59,232 bases of DNA, taken from assembly GCA_017432895.1 (NCBI GenBank), contig JAFRIG010000064.1:1-59232 (forward strand). The letters run 5' to 3'. This DNA comes from Erysipelotrichaceae bacterium. Lineage in GTDB: Bacteria > Bacillota_I > Bacilli_A > Erysipelotrichales > Erysipelotrichaceae. The translations under genes and the position numbers were made by a program. Below, piece after piece: positions 33,078 to 41,617 of this stretch; position 1 is the first letter of the stretch, and each line of letters begins with the position of its first letter. Under the pieces are notes generated by a model that saw nothing but the letters and a program-made list of their open reading frames with translations, did no database searches and was not told the DNA's origin.

Positions 33078-34121
33078 TTATTTCTTCCTGTTTTTGAACC
33101 ATCTGTACAGACGATATGCCACATAGCCAAGAGCTATAAACAGAATGATAGTCCAGATGTTGTAGGTTACATCGATGATGAAGTCTTCGATCCCGGAGAT
33201 GAAGTTCTTGAAACCGTTGGTGAAAGAACGGGCCAGACGGCTGAAGAAGCTGGTCGATACCGGGGTGTAGACTTTGGTTTCGGAGACGCTGAGATTGAGA
33301 GTCGAATAGGATACCAGCAGATCGTAGTTCTTGATCTGAGCTTCGTAGTATTCGATCTCATAGCGGATGTTGGAAAGTCTTTCTTCCACACTCATCAGAT
33401 CTTCGATCGTTTCGGCTTTGTCGTAGAATTCCAGGACTTTGGCTTCCTGAGCTTTTAAGGAAGTCAGACGAGCCTCAATGTCCGTATAGGTGTCAGTGAT
33501 GTCTTTGGTTTCTTCCGCGTAGTAGGTGGCATTGCCTGAAGTTTTGATCTCTTCCAGGAACTGGCTATAGCGATCGGCAGGGATCCTGATCGTAGCTTCG
33601 TAGTAGCGGCTGTTATTTCCGCGATTGCTGGTGGAGGACCTCTGAACATAACCACCGTACTTGCTTATGGCCGGTAAGAGCTTTTCGAGATATTCATCCA
33701 GTTCCGTGGTCTCGACGTTCATACTGGCGGTCAGGATGAGTTTCTTGTTCTGCCTGAGACTTCCGTCATCTCTTTCCGCTTCATTGACGGTTTCTTCGGC
33801 GTAGCCGTATTCTTCATCGCTGGCGTAATAGGGCTGTTCAGCCATGGCTGGAGCATCATCATATGTCACATAGTAGGATCCCCCGGCGTTGTAGGAAGAG
33901 GCTTCCTTGGCCTCGTTGGCGCTATCGTATTTCGAATAGCTGTGGAAGACATTGGGAATGATATTGATGGCTAACAATATGGCTACGGCTGCCGTGGCCA
34001 GCTTACCGACAAGACTCCAGGAGAAAGAGAAATTGAATTTCTTTTTAAGTTTGCTGTGAGCTTCTTCGATATATTTGTCATCGATCATACCGATGGCGTC
34101 GATCAGTTTGTTGCTTTTCAT
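33078..34121 (-). CDS. DUF4349 membrane protein, probable anti-sigma partner
   Basis: Protein of 347 residues. A short cytoplasmic start is followed by a transmembrane helix (about 42-60), an extracellular DUF4349 domain with RKLILTASMNVET-like opening and a long coiled coil (about 210-275), and a second helix near the C-terminus before a basic tail. The gene overlaps the upstream sigma factor gene by 4 bp. In this arrangement the cytoplasmic N-terminus would hold the sigma factor until an envelope signal arrives; the anti-sigma role is inferred from position and topology. Confidence 0.75.
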   Translation of the reverse strand: MKSNKLIDAIGMIDDKYIEEAHSKLKKKFNFSFSWSLVGKLATAAVAILLAINIIPNVFHSYSKYDSANEAKEASSYNAGGSYYVTYDDAPAMAEQPYYASDEEYGYAEETVNEAERDDGSLRQNKKLILTASMNVETTELDEYLEKLLPAISKYGGYVQRSSTSNRGNNSRYYEATIRIPADRYSQFLEEIKTSGNATYYAEETKDITDTYTDIEARLTSLKAQEAKVLEFYDKAETIEDLMSVEERLSNIRYEIEYYEAQIKNYDLLVSYSTLNLSVSETKVYTPVSTSFFSRLARSFTNGFKNFISGIEDFIIDVTYNIWTIILFIALGYVAYRLYRWFKNRKK

Positions 34122-34678
34122 GATAATACTCCTTCCTTGACCAGATATTCTTTCAGTTTGTCCCTGGTCCTTTTCAACATCATCTTGGTCTTACTGGGGG
34201 TGAAGCCGAATCTTTTGGCGATGTCTTCGATCGAATCGAAGTACCAGTAACGACAGACGAAGACTTTCCGATCAGCCTCTTTTAGAGTCGCAAGAAACTC
34301 GTCTATCGTTTCAGCCAGCAGTTTTTCTTCCAGACTTTCCTTAAAGGATTCATCACCGATACAGCCGTCCAGCTCGTCCAAAGAAAGGGTCACCTCACCG
34401 CCGCCGCGTTTTTCGGCCGTCAGCATCCGCCATTTGTTCAAAGACAGACGGCGGCAGATCTTGCCAATAAAGGTGGCCAGATTGAGCGGATGGTGGGGAG
34501 GTATCGCATTCCAGGTCGCCAGATAAGTGTCACTTAAGGCTTCTTCGCAGTCCTGCTGGTTGTGTAGAATAGCCCGGGAAATTGAAAAACAGTAGTTGTC
34601 ATACTTCTTTTTCGTTTCGGTAATGGCCTGTTCATCACGGGACCAGTAGAGTTCTACGATCTTTTGATCTTCCATCAT
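34118..34678 (-). CDS. ECF-type RNA polymerase sigma factor
   Basis: Alternative sigma factor of 186 residues. Region 2 is seen in DCEEALSDTYLATWNAIPP and region 4 in YFDSIEDIAKRFGFTPSKTK, a helix-turn-helix for the -35 box. I chose ATG at 34678 because GGGAGG lies five bases upstream; the frame is open from 34693. Co-transcribed with the DUF4349 membrane protein. Its targets are unknown. Confidence 0.88.
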   Translation of the reverse strand: MMEDQKIVELYWSRDEQAITETKKKYDNYCFSISRAILHNQQDCEEALSDTYLATWNAIPPHHPLNLATFIGKICRRLSLNKWRMLTAEKRGGGEVTLSLDELDGCIGDESFKESLEEKLLAETIDEFLATLKEADRKVFVCRYWYFDSIEDIAKRFGFTPSKTKMMLKRTRDKLKEYLVKEGVLS

Positions 34679-34714
34679 TTTTCCTCCCTTCATCTATCTT
34701 CTGGCAATTCAATA

Positions 34715-35224
34715 TCAGTTGGTCACATTTTTCGCTAAAGAATCCAGATAATCGAGATACAGGTATTCATGAAAAATGTATTTGACCTGGGCATAGCCGT
34801 TTTCAATCAGCTTGGCCTGCATAAGCTCGCCATCGACCCAGACCCAGGCCAGCAGGCGTTCGTATTTGTCGTATCTTTCCGATTGGGGATCGAGTTCCAG
34901 CACAATGTTTGAAGCTTTTTCCAAAGTGTTGTCCGTATATCTTTTGGCTTCATCGTACCCCTCTTCACCAAGCTCCGGGGTATCGACGGCCAGAAAGCGA
35001 CAGATCACCTCTGTACCATCATCCAAAAGGAAGACCGCCGTATCGCCATCGTGGATGTAGCGGTAGACGGCATTGTGTTTTTCGGTATAGACGGTCGGTT
35101 CGATCGCATAGGTCGGTTTTTTCACCATGGCGTAAATGGCATAACCGACGATCAAAAGAGCGATCGCTATGAAGATCGCGTTCTTGGTTTTGCGGCTGAT
35201 CCTGAATCTTTTCTTTTTGGCCAT
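34715..35224 (-). CDS. Membrane-anchored thermonuclease (SNase-like)
   Basis: Staphylococcal-nuclease homologue of 169 residues. A basic start and one transmembrane helix (about 14-34) place the nuclease outside the membrane. Catalytic signs are HDGDT, CRFLAVDTPE and ERLLAWVWVDG, matching the Asp, Arg, Glu and second Arg of the family. The protein ends soon after YLDYLDSLAKN and lacks the usual C-terminal extension. It may degrade extracellular DNA or RNA for nutrients. Confidence 0.85.
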   Translation of the reverse strand: MAKKKRFRISRKTKNAIFIAIALLIVGYAIYAMVKKPTYAIEPTVYTEKHNAVYRYIHDGDTAVFLLDDGTEVICRFLAVDTPELGEEGYDEAKRYTDNTLEKASNIVLELDPQSERYDKYERLLAWVWVDGELMQAKLIENGYAQVKYIFHEYLYLDYLDSLAKNVTN

Positions 35225-35321
35225 GTTTAGTTTTGTCAGATTGTCAAAAAAGCTTTACTTTCGTTTCCGATTGTTGCTTGAATGACCATGATTTCATTAT
35301 ACATTATGTTAAGATTTAGGT

Positions 35322-36884
35322 ATGATAAAGGGCGCACTGTTTGACATCGATGATACACTTTATTCCCATGAACTGGATAGAGTTCCCAAGGCAACTTTAA
35401 AGGCTTTGGATAAGCTTAGAGCCAAGGGTATCAGGATCGGTATCTGTACCAGTCGGATCGCCGCAGAGATGGCGGATCTGCCGGAAGAACTGCTTAGCCG
35501 TCTTGACTGTCAGATCCTGGGCACCGGAGCGACGACGGTCGTGGAAGGGAAGTATTTCAAGAGCTATTCCATCGCGATGGAAGATGCGAAAAGATATACC
35601 GACTATTTCAATGAACATCAGATCTCCTATCACTATACAGATATCAACGGCGATGTCTACTACTGGGGCGATCTGGATGAGGTCAATAACGGCCACTGGC
35701 TGCGTTCGGCCAAGGGCAATGTAAAATTCAAGATCTATGAGGATGAGGAAGTCACCAATCTTTTCTATTATCACGCAAAAGATGAAGAGGTCAAAGAAAT
35801 CGCTAAGATAAATCCGGAAGCTCTGATCTCCCGCTGGGGCAATTCCGGCAATATCTGTACACCTTTAGTCGACAAGAGTTTCGGCCTGCTGAAGTTCTGT
35901 CAGGTTTTTTCCTTTACGACTGATGAAGTGGTAGCGGCGGGTGACGGGGGCAACGACGATGTGATGCTGGCGATGGCGGGTATCGGTATCGCCGTAGATG
36001 ATGCCAAAGAAAACACCAAGGCAGCTGCCGACTATATCTGTAAGCGATCGATCGAAGACGGTGGTCTTTACGAGGCTCTAGTGGAATTGGGCGTCATCGA
36101 AGAAGATGAGTACGAGATGGAAATGTTTGTCTTTGACAACGATTCGACTCTATTCGACCATACCAGAGGCTATATCAGCGATAAGAGCCTTGAGGCTTTA
36201 CATAAACTAAAGGATCAGGGCAAGAAACTGGTTTTGAATACATCCCGTTCGCCCGCTGAATGTAGGAACATTCCTAACGAAGTTATGGAGATGATGGATG
36301 CGATAATCCTGCTTAATGGAGCTTATATCATTTATCCAAGTGAAGTTACAGAGCGCACCATTCCAAAAGAAGATGTCGATAAGATCATCTCTTTCTTGGA
36401 TGCGAAGGGTATCACCTATCGCTATTGCGACAGACAGGGAAGAAGCTATCTCAATCGGGATGATGAAAGAAAAGCGATCTTCAGAAGACTCTACGACATG
36501 GAACCGGAAATCAAGGCCTATGAGGGTGAAGAGGTTTTGGGTATCCTTTATTACGCTGAAGATGAGTTAAGAAAAGAGGTCATGTCTGTAGCGGCAAATG
36601 AAGAAAACTGTTATCTCAAGATCGCCGGCGAGATCGCTCCCAAGGGTCTGAACAAGGGAACGGCGATGTTGCAGGTAGCGGAGTACTTTGGAATAGAGAA
36701 AGATAAGGTCTGCGCTTTTGGCGATGGAGGCAATGATGTGAAGATGTTGGAGATGGCTGGCCTTTCCGTTGCGATGGGTAACGGTTCTAAAGAATGCAAG
36801 CTGGCGGCCGATCGAATAACGGATAATGTCAGTGATGAAGGGGTCTATAAGGAATTGCTGCGTTTAGGATTCATACAGGAGTGA
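35322..36884 (+). CDS. Double HAD protein (two Cof-type phosphatase domains)
   Basis: A single chain of 520 residues made of two full HAD hydrolases in tandem. The first begins FDIDDTLYSHE and ends with AAGDGGNDDVML; the second begins near residue 267 with VFDNDSTLFDH and ends with AFGDGGNDVKML. Both keep the nucleophilic Asp pairs and the acidic loop, so both should be active. No ribosome site is clear and TAAGAT lies six bases before the ATG, as at 22386. First gene of an overlapping operon. Confidence 0.85.
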   Translation: MIKGALFDIDDTLYSHELDRVPKATLKALDKLRAKGIRIGICTSRIAAEMADLPEELLSRLDCQILGTGATTVVEGKYFKSYSIAMEDAKRYTDYFNEHQISYHYTDINGDVYYWGDLDEVNNGHWLRSAKGNVKFKIYEDEEVTNLFYYHAKDEEVKEIAKINPEALISRWGNSGNICTPLVDKSFGLLKFCQVFSFTTDEVVAAGDGGNDDVMLAMAGIGIAVDDAKENTKAAADYICKRSIEDGGLYEALVELGVIEEDEYEMEMFVFDNDSTLFDHTRGYISDKSLEALHKLKDQGKKLVLNTSRSPAECRNIPNEVMEMMDAIILLNGAYIIYPSEVTERTIPKEDVDKIISFLDAKGITYRYCDRQGRSYLNRDDERKAIFRRLYDMEPEIKAYEGEEVLGILYYAEDELRKEVMSVAANEENCYLKIAGEIAPKGLNKGTAMLQVAEYFGIEKDKVCAFGDGGNDVKMLEMAGLSVAMGNGSKECKLAADRITDNVSDEGVYKELLRLGFIQE

Positions 36885-36886
36885 TC

Positions 36887-37894
36887 ATGGAAACATATTA
36901 TGTAGAACTGACGGGTGTTGGTGAATCACATTTAAACAAGGAAGAGATCGATACCGAGAATCTTGCGGATAATGAAGCTGTGATCAAGACCGAATATTCG
37001 ATGATCTCGGCGGGAACGGAACTTTCCCGGGCCTTCGCTTTGAAGAAGGGCTTTTCTTATCCGGTCAGACCCGGCTACTGCATGGCAGGAAGGATCCTGG
37101 CCAAAGGCAAGGATATCAAGGCGGAAGTCGGTGAGCGGGTCTTTTTCAATGCCCCGCATGCCTCCCTTGTCAGATGGAAGGCTTCCGATAAAGTCCAGGG
37201 GGCACAGATCATGAAGATTCCGGAAGATATCGACCCGATTGAGGCTACGGCTTTGAATCTTATGCTGGTGGCGATACAAGGGGTCAATCTCAGTGAAGTG
37301 AAACTGGGATATAGAGTCGGTGTGCTGGGTTTAGGCAATATCGGGATATTGACAGCATTGCTATATCAGAAACTGGGTTGCGAGGTTATCGGTTTTGATC
37401 CGCTGGCTCACAGGTGTCAGATCGCCGAAAGCATGGGTCTAAGGCACAGCTGCTTTGATAACTATGAAGATAAAGTCAAAGAACTTAGTGAAGGACAGGG
37501 CCTGGATATCGCCGTGGATGTGACCGGCCTATCGCAGGTCATAAGTCAGTGTTTCGAGCTGGTCAGAAAGGGCGGTCAGGTATTGCTGCTGGGTTCACCA
37601 AGAACGACATACGAGGCTGATCTGACAAGCGTCTTTTCCAAGATCCACATGAAGGATCTGAAAGTTAAAGGTGCTTTCAATCAGACGATACCGGTTTATC
37701 CGGTCGATGGAAGTATTGATTGTCTGGAGAGGAATCTTTCTATTGCCTGTAAGCTGATCATGGATAAGGATATCGATATAAGTAAGCTTATAAGCAAAGT
37801 CATCGATCCTAAAGACTGCAAACAGGCCTACTACGATCTGATGTACAACAAGGATCGATACAACTGTATCGTTTATGACTGGAGGAATTACTGA
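36887..37894 (+). CDS. Medium-chain dehydrogenase/reductase (MDR), zinc-site-poor
   Basis: Oxidoreductase of 335 residues. The nucleotide-binding turn VGVLGLGNIGI is clear near residue 146, but the four-Cys structural zinc loop of classic alcohol dehydrogenases is missing, as in bi-domain or sorbitol-like members. ATG at 36887 follows AGGAG; a GTG at 36881 is in frame but too close. The previous stop is at 36884. Its stop shares a base with the next start (TGATG). Confidence 0.82.
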   Translation: METYYVELTGVGESHLNKEEIDTENLADNEAVIKTEYSMISAGTELSRAFALKKGFSYPVRPGYCMAGRILAKGKDIKAEVGERVFFNAPHASLVRWKASDKVQGAQIMKIPEDIDPIEATALNLMLVAIQGVNLSEVKLGYRVGVLGLGNIGILTALLYQKLGCEVIGFDPLAHRCQIAESMGLRHSCFDNYEDKVKELSEGQGLDIAVDVTGLSQVISQCFELVRKGGQVLLLGSPRTTYEADLTSVFSKIHMKDLKVKGAFNQTIPVYPVDGSIDCLERNLSIACKLIMDKDIDISKLISKVIDPKDCKQAYYDLMYNKDRYNCIVYDWRNY

Positions 37895-38427
37895 TGGAAC
37901 TCTGGGATCTCTATGATCTTGACCGTCATAAGACAAATCAGACAATGATCAGAGGCGACAGACAGCCGGAAGGCTTCTATCGCATCATCGTGCATATCTG
38001 TATCTTTAATTCGGATGGCAAGATGCTGATACAGCAGCGTCAGCCTTTTAAGGACGGCTGGTCCAATATGTGGGATATCACGGTCGGCGGTTCGGCGGTG
38101 TCCGGGGATGATTCCAGATCGGCAGCTCATCGGGAATTACTGGAGGAACTTGGTATCGACTATGATTTCAGCGGTATGCGTCCGGCGCTGACGGTAAACT
38201 TTAAGGCCGGTTTCGATGACATGTATGTCATCAATAAGGATCTCGATCTCGATGATCTGAAGCTGCAGTATGAAGAAGTTCAGGCGGTCAAATGGGCAAA
38301 CAAGGATGAGATACTGAAAATGATCGATGAAGACAGCTTCATTCCTTATCACAAGGCTTTGATCGAACTGTTATTTTTCATGAGAGATCATGAAGGAGCA
38401 CATACACATACTGACGCTGTAAAATAA
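37894..38427 (+). CDS. NUDIX hydrolase
   Basis: Hydrolase of 177 residues that would cleave a nucleoside or isoprenoid diphosphate. The NUDIX box is GGSAVSGDDSRSAAHRELLE then ELG; the first Glu of the usual GX5E is an Asp here while the REx2EE core is kept. The N-terminal part (LYDLDRHKTNQTMIRG) is like the IPP isomerase-related group. Start and previous stop overlap, so it belongs to the operon. Confidence 0.85.
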   Translation: MELWDLYDLDRHKTNQTMIRGDRQPEGFYRIIVHICIFNSDGKMLIQQRQPFKDGWSNMWDITVGGSAVSGDDSRSAAHRELLEELGIDYDFSGMRPALTVNFKAGFDDMYVINKDLDLDDLKLQYEEVQAVKWANKDEILKMIDEDSFIPYHKALIELLFFMRDHEGAHTHTDAVK

Positions 38428-38438
38428 GGACGAAAGAT

Positions 38439-39188
38439 ATGAAGGCTTGGGAAAGATATTTCAAAGAGATCGATCAGATCACTGATAAGATCAAAAAGAC
38501 GCAAGGTGACAGGATCATGGAAGCAGCCAGGATCCTGGCGGATACGACGAAGAATGACGGTATCATTTACGGTTTCGGTACGGGTCATTCCCATCTGGTG
38601 GCTGATGATGCTTTTTGGCGGGCGGCTACGCCGGCCAATTACTGCGCCTTGCTGGAACCGAGTGCCTCAGGCAATCAGGAGATCACCAAGTCCTACTACG
38701 TAGAGAACACCTATGGCATCGGCAAGCTGATCGTGGATTATCATCGGATCACGCCGAATGACTGTATGATCATCATCTCCAACAGCGGCAACAATATCGC
38801 TCCGGTGGATGCAGCCTTAAGAGCCAAAGAAAAAGGCATCAAAGTGATCGCGATCACGGCGGTGGAATATTCCGATTTTCTCACCTGCAAGCACAAGGAT
38901 GGCGTCAAGCTCAAAGATGTAGCCGATGTCGTATTGGACAACTGTTCTTTGATCGGCGATGCGGCAGTGGATATTGAGGGTTTTGAAATGAAGGTCGGTT
39001 CGACTTCAACGATCCCCAATATCTATCTGCAGAATGCGATATTGACCCAAATGGTCGAACTGCTGGTGGAAGAAGGCTTTAAGCCCGATGTTTACTATAA
39101 CGGCCATATGGCTTTCATGGATGAAAACTGTGCCGATCATAACGATAAGCTGGTAGATAAGTACTTTTACAGGATAAGGAATCTCTAA
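38439..39188 (+). CDS. SIS-domain sugar-phosphate binding protein
   Basis: SIS protein of 249 residues. Landmarks are GFGTGHSH, a phosphosugar-binding ISNSGNN and a C-terminal NAILTQMVELL helix. SIS domains isomerise or bind phosphosugars. AAGGACGAAAG precedes the ATG. It is followed with a one-base overlap by the MATE gene. It belongs to the same family as the SIS genes at 53823 and 54553. Confidence 0.85.
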   Translation: MKAWERYFKEIDQITDKIKKTQGDRIMEAARILADTTKNDGIIYGFGTGHSHLVADDAFWRAATPANYCALLEPSASGNQEITKSYYVENTYGIGKLIVDYHRITPNDCMIIISNSGNNIAPVDAALRAKEKGIKVIAITAVEYSDFLTCKHKDGVKLKDVADVVLDNCSLIGDAAVDIEGFEMKVGSTSTIPNIYLQNAILTQMVELLVEEGFKPDVYYNGHMAFMDENCADHNDKLVDKYFYRIRNL

Positions 39189-40534
39189 TGGCGAAAACGA
39201 AAAATGTGACGATGACGGATGGCGATATCAGACGGCTGATACTGCAATTCAGCTGGCCGGTCTTTGTGGCGGCTATCTTTAATGAGCTTTACAACGTGAC
39301 CAATTCGATGATCGTCGGCAACTACGTTTCCCTTAAAGCCTTAAGTGCGGTCAGTGCCTGTACCTGGATCTGCAACATCTTCAATCACACTTTCTATGGT
39401 TTAGGCATGGGAGCGGGTATCCTGATGGGTGGTTATATCGGGGCCAACGACCATGAAAAACTCAAAAGAGCTCTGGATTCTTCGCTGGTCTTTGCGGTCA
39501 TAGGTGGCATCATCATCACGATCGTGGCGGAACTGTGTCTGCCTTTACTGATAAGGCTGTGCAATATCGGCCCGGATATCTATGCGGATGCCAGTGCATA
39601 TCTTAGAGTCTATATTCTGGGTTCCTGCGCCGTTCTGGTCTCGCAGATGTCTTTCTTTATTCTCAGAAGTTTCGGCGATACCAGACATCAGCTGTATTTT
39701 TCGATCATCACTTCGATCGTCAATCTGATCTTAGGCCTGCTGTTTGTCAGAGTGTTTAATATGAATGTGGTAGGTACAGCTTTGGCGACGATCATCTCGC
39801 AGTTTCTGATGGATGTTTTGACACTCAGACTGGTCTTGAATTATGATGGCATCGACTTCGATATTCACAATCTGGATTTCTCTTTCCATGTCATCGTCGA
39901 CATCTGCCGATTAGGTATTCCGGCGGGCATTCAGAATATGCTGATAGCCTTCTCTTCGATGCTGGTACAGTCCTATGTCAATCTGTTTCCCAATGAGGTC
40001 ATCGCCGGTATCGGTGTAGCCGAAAAGATCAACAGCTGGGCTCAGATGGTCTCACATGCCATTTCGGCAGCCACGATGTCCCTGGTTGCTCAGAATATCG
40101 GCGCCGGTAAAATGGAAAGAGCCAAGGAATCCGTCAAACAATGCGCCATCATTTCCAGTATCGGTACTTTGATCATGATCGTGATCATCGATCTGGCGGC
40201 ACCTTTCCTGGTCTCACGTTTCAATAAAGATGCCCAGGTCATCTTCTATGGCACTTCGATGATCCGCTGGGCCATCTTCGGAATGTTTTTCATCAATCTT
40301 TCGCATATCTACAACGCCGCCTGTCGGGGAGCAGGCAATGTACGGATCCCGATGATGGTCGCCATCTTCGCCCAGGTCATCTGCAAGTATCTGTTCGTCC
40401 GTTTCGGTCTGCAGTTACACTATGATGTCCATGTCCTGTATCTGGGCACGACCTTTGGCTATGTGATGGCGGGTACTTTGGCGACTTTATACTTCTATCG
40501 CTCCAAGTGGAGCAAACAGATCGGTTTACGATAA
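39188..40534 (+). CDS. MATE-family efflux transporter
   Basis: Twelve-helix membrane protein of 448 residues of the multi-antimicrobial extrusion family, which exports cationic compounds using an ion gradient. The first helix has the SWPVFVAAIFNELYNVTNSMI pattern shortened here to key residues, and SVSACTWIC-like and GNVRIPMMVAIFAQ segments are typical. Start and the SIS stop share a base. Last gene of the operon; a terminator follows. The substrate is unknown. Confidence 0.9.
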   Translation: MAKTKNVTMTDGDIRRLILQFSWPVFVAAIFNELYNVTNSMIVGNYVSLKALSAVSACTWICNIFNHTFYGLGMGAGILMGGYIGANDHEKLKRALDSSLVFAVIGGIIITIVAELCLPLLIRLCNIGPDIYADASAYLRVYILGSCAVLVSQMSFFILRSFGDTRHQLYFSIITSIVNLILGLLFVRVFNMNVVGTALATIISQFLMDVLTLRLVLNYDGIDFDIHNLDFSFHVIVDICRLGIPAGIQNMLIAFSSMLVQSYVNLFPNEVIAGIGVAEKINSWAQMVSHAISAATMSLVAQNIGAGKMERAKESVKQCAIISSIGTLIMIVIIDLAAPFLVSRFNKDAQVIFYGTSMIRWAIFGMFFINLSHIYNAACRGAGNVRIPMMVAIFAQVICKYLFVRFGLQLHYDVHVLYLGTTFGYVMAGTLATLYFYRSKWSKQIGLR

Positions 40535-40560
40535 AGAAGATTTAAAAATACCAGTATCAA

Positions 40561-40592
40561 AAAAAAGTGATTCCTAAGGGGGATCACTTTTT
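40561..40592. terminator. Bidirectional terminator between MATE and lysR genes
   Basis: AAAAAGTGAT and ATCACTTTTT pair around a GC-rich centre with a loop of TAAG. T runs on both strands end the two converging genes. Confidence 0.8.
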
Positions 40593-40614
40593 ATCTGATC
40601 ATGTCATTTGCCGA

Positions 40615-41502
40615 CTATGATCCGGTGCCTTTTATAGCTTTGACATAGTCGATGAAAGTCTCATCGATCGCCGGTAAAGGTTTTCCTTTAAGCCAGACGA
40701 AGAGGTAGTCGATACTGCGTTCGCTGTCTTTTATCTCTTTTGCGACGATCTGCGGGTTCAGGACATAAGATGTCTTGGGGAAGATGGAGATCCCGACATC
40801 TTTTCCGGCAAGTGCGGCGACATCGAGGTAGTTGTCCATCTTGCAGACGATCTTGGGTTCGGCATCGATCTCGCCGAACCACTTATAGATCATGTTGATG
40901 ATAGCTTCCCGGCTGGGAACGATAAGCGGCTGGTCTTTAAGTTCCGAAAGGGAGATACTGTTGCCTTCTTTTTGGGCAAGAGGGTTGTTGCGGGACATAA
41001 AGGCGGTCATTTTTTCATGGCCGACGACAAAACTGTTCAAGAGCGTCTGATCGCATGGTGAGGTGATGACGGCAAGATTGATCAGGCCAGCCCGCAGTTT
41101 TTCGATCAGCTCTTCGGAATTGCCATCTTTTATAAAGAAGGTGACTCCGGGATAGCGGTCCATGAATTCGGCGATCCATGATGCTGCAATATCCGGTGCC
41201 GAACCTTCGACCAGTCCGATCGAGATGACACCGCTGATGCCGTTATTCATGGAGCGGATCTCACTGACCGTTTTGTCACTCAGGTTCAATATCTCTTTGG
41301 CGTGACGATAAAGCAGTTTGCCGGATTCGGTGAGCTGAAGGTGACGTTTTCCTCTGATGAAGAGAGTCGTATCCAGTTCCTTTTCCAGTGCTTTCATCTG
41401 GGTACTGAGGGGTGGTTGAGAGATATTGAGGCGGTTTGCGGCTTTGGTGATATTGAGTTCTTCCGCGACCGTAACAAAGTAATGCAAGGTTCTAAGATCC
41501 AT
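40615..41502 (-). CDS. LysR-family regulator divergent from the nitrogen operon
   Basis: Regulator of 295 residues. The N-terminal winged helix reads LHYFVTVAEELNITKAANRL and SQPPLSTQMKALE; the C-terminal part is a two-lobed effector-binding domain. It starts 116 bp before the glutamine synthetase gene and faces away from it, the normal layout of a LysR protein and its target. In B. subtilis the analogous GltC senses 2-oxoglutarate and glutamate; a similar signal is plausible here but unproven. Confidence 0.88.
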   Translation of the reverse strand: MDLRTLHYFVTVAEELNITKAANRLNISQPPLSTQMKALEKELDTTLFIRGKRHLQLTESGKLLYRHAKEILNLSDKTVSEIRSMNNGISGVISIGLVEGSAPDIAASWIAEFMDRYPGVTFFIKDGNSEELIEKLRAGLINLAVITSPCDQTLLNSFVVGHEKMTAFMSRNNPLAQKEGNSISLSELKDQPLIVPSREAIINMIYKWFGEIDAEPKIVCKMDNYLDVAALAGKDVGISIFPKTSYVLNPQIVAKEIKDSERSIDYLFVWLKGKPLPAIDETFIDYVKAIKGTGS

Positions 41503-41515
41503 TTTTTTACCTCTT

Positions 41516-41555
41516 TATCATATATTTTAAGTATGATAACACATATATTATATGT
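41516..41555. promoter_or_regulatory. LysR-type operator between lysR and glnA
   Basis: TATCATA-N9-TATGATA (41516-41538) is a perfect inverted repeat, followed by the near-palindrome ACATATATTATATGT (41541-41555). Two dyads just upstream of the target promoter are what a LysR activator needs: a recognition site and an activation site. Confidence 0.65.
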
Positions 41556-41556
41556 A

Positions 41557-41586
41557 TTGGATTAAATCAAATCAACTTTATATAAT
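41557..41586 (+). promoter_or_regulatory. Promoter of the nitrogen operon
   Basis: TTGGAT (41557-41562), 18 bp, and a perfect TATAAT (41581-41586), with the LysR dyads directly upstream. Confidence 0.75.
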
Positions 41587-41617
41587 GAAAACATGTTTTT
41601 TGGAAAGGAATGAAATT

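Noticed and set aside
36881..36886. GTG start for the MDR dehydrogenase
   Set aside because: It overlaps the ribosome site; the ATG at 36887 has the proper spacing.
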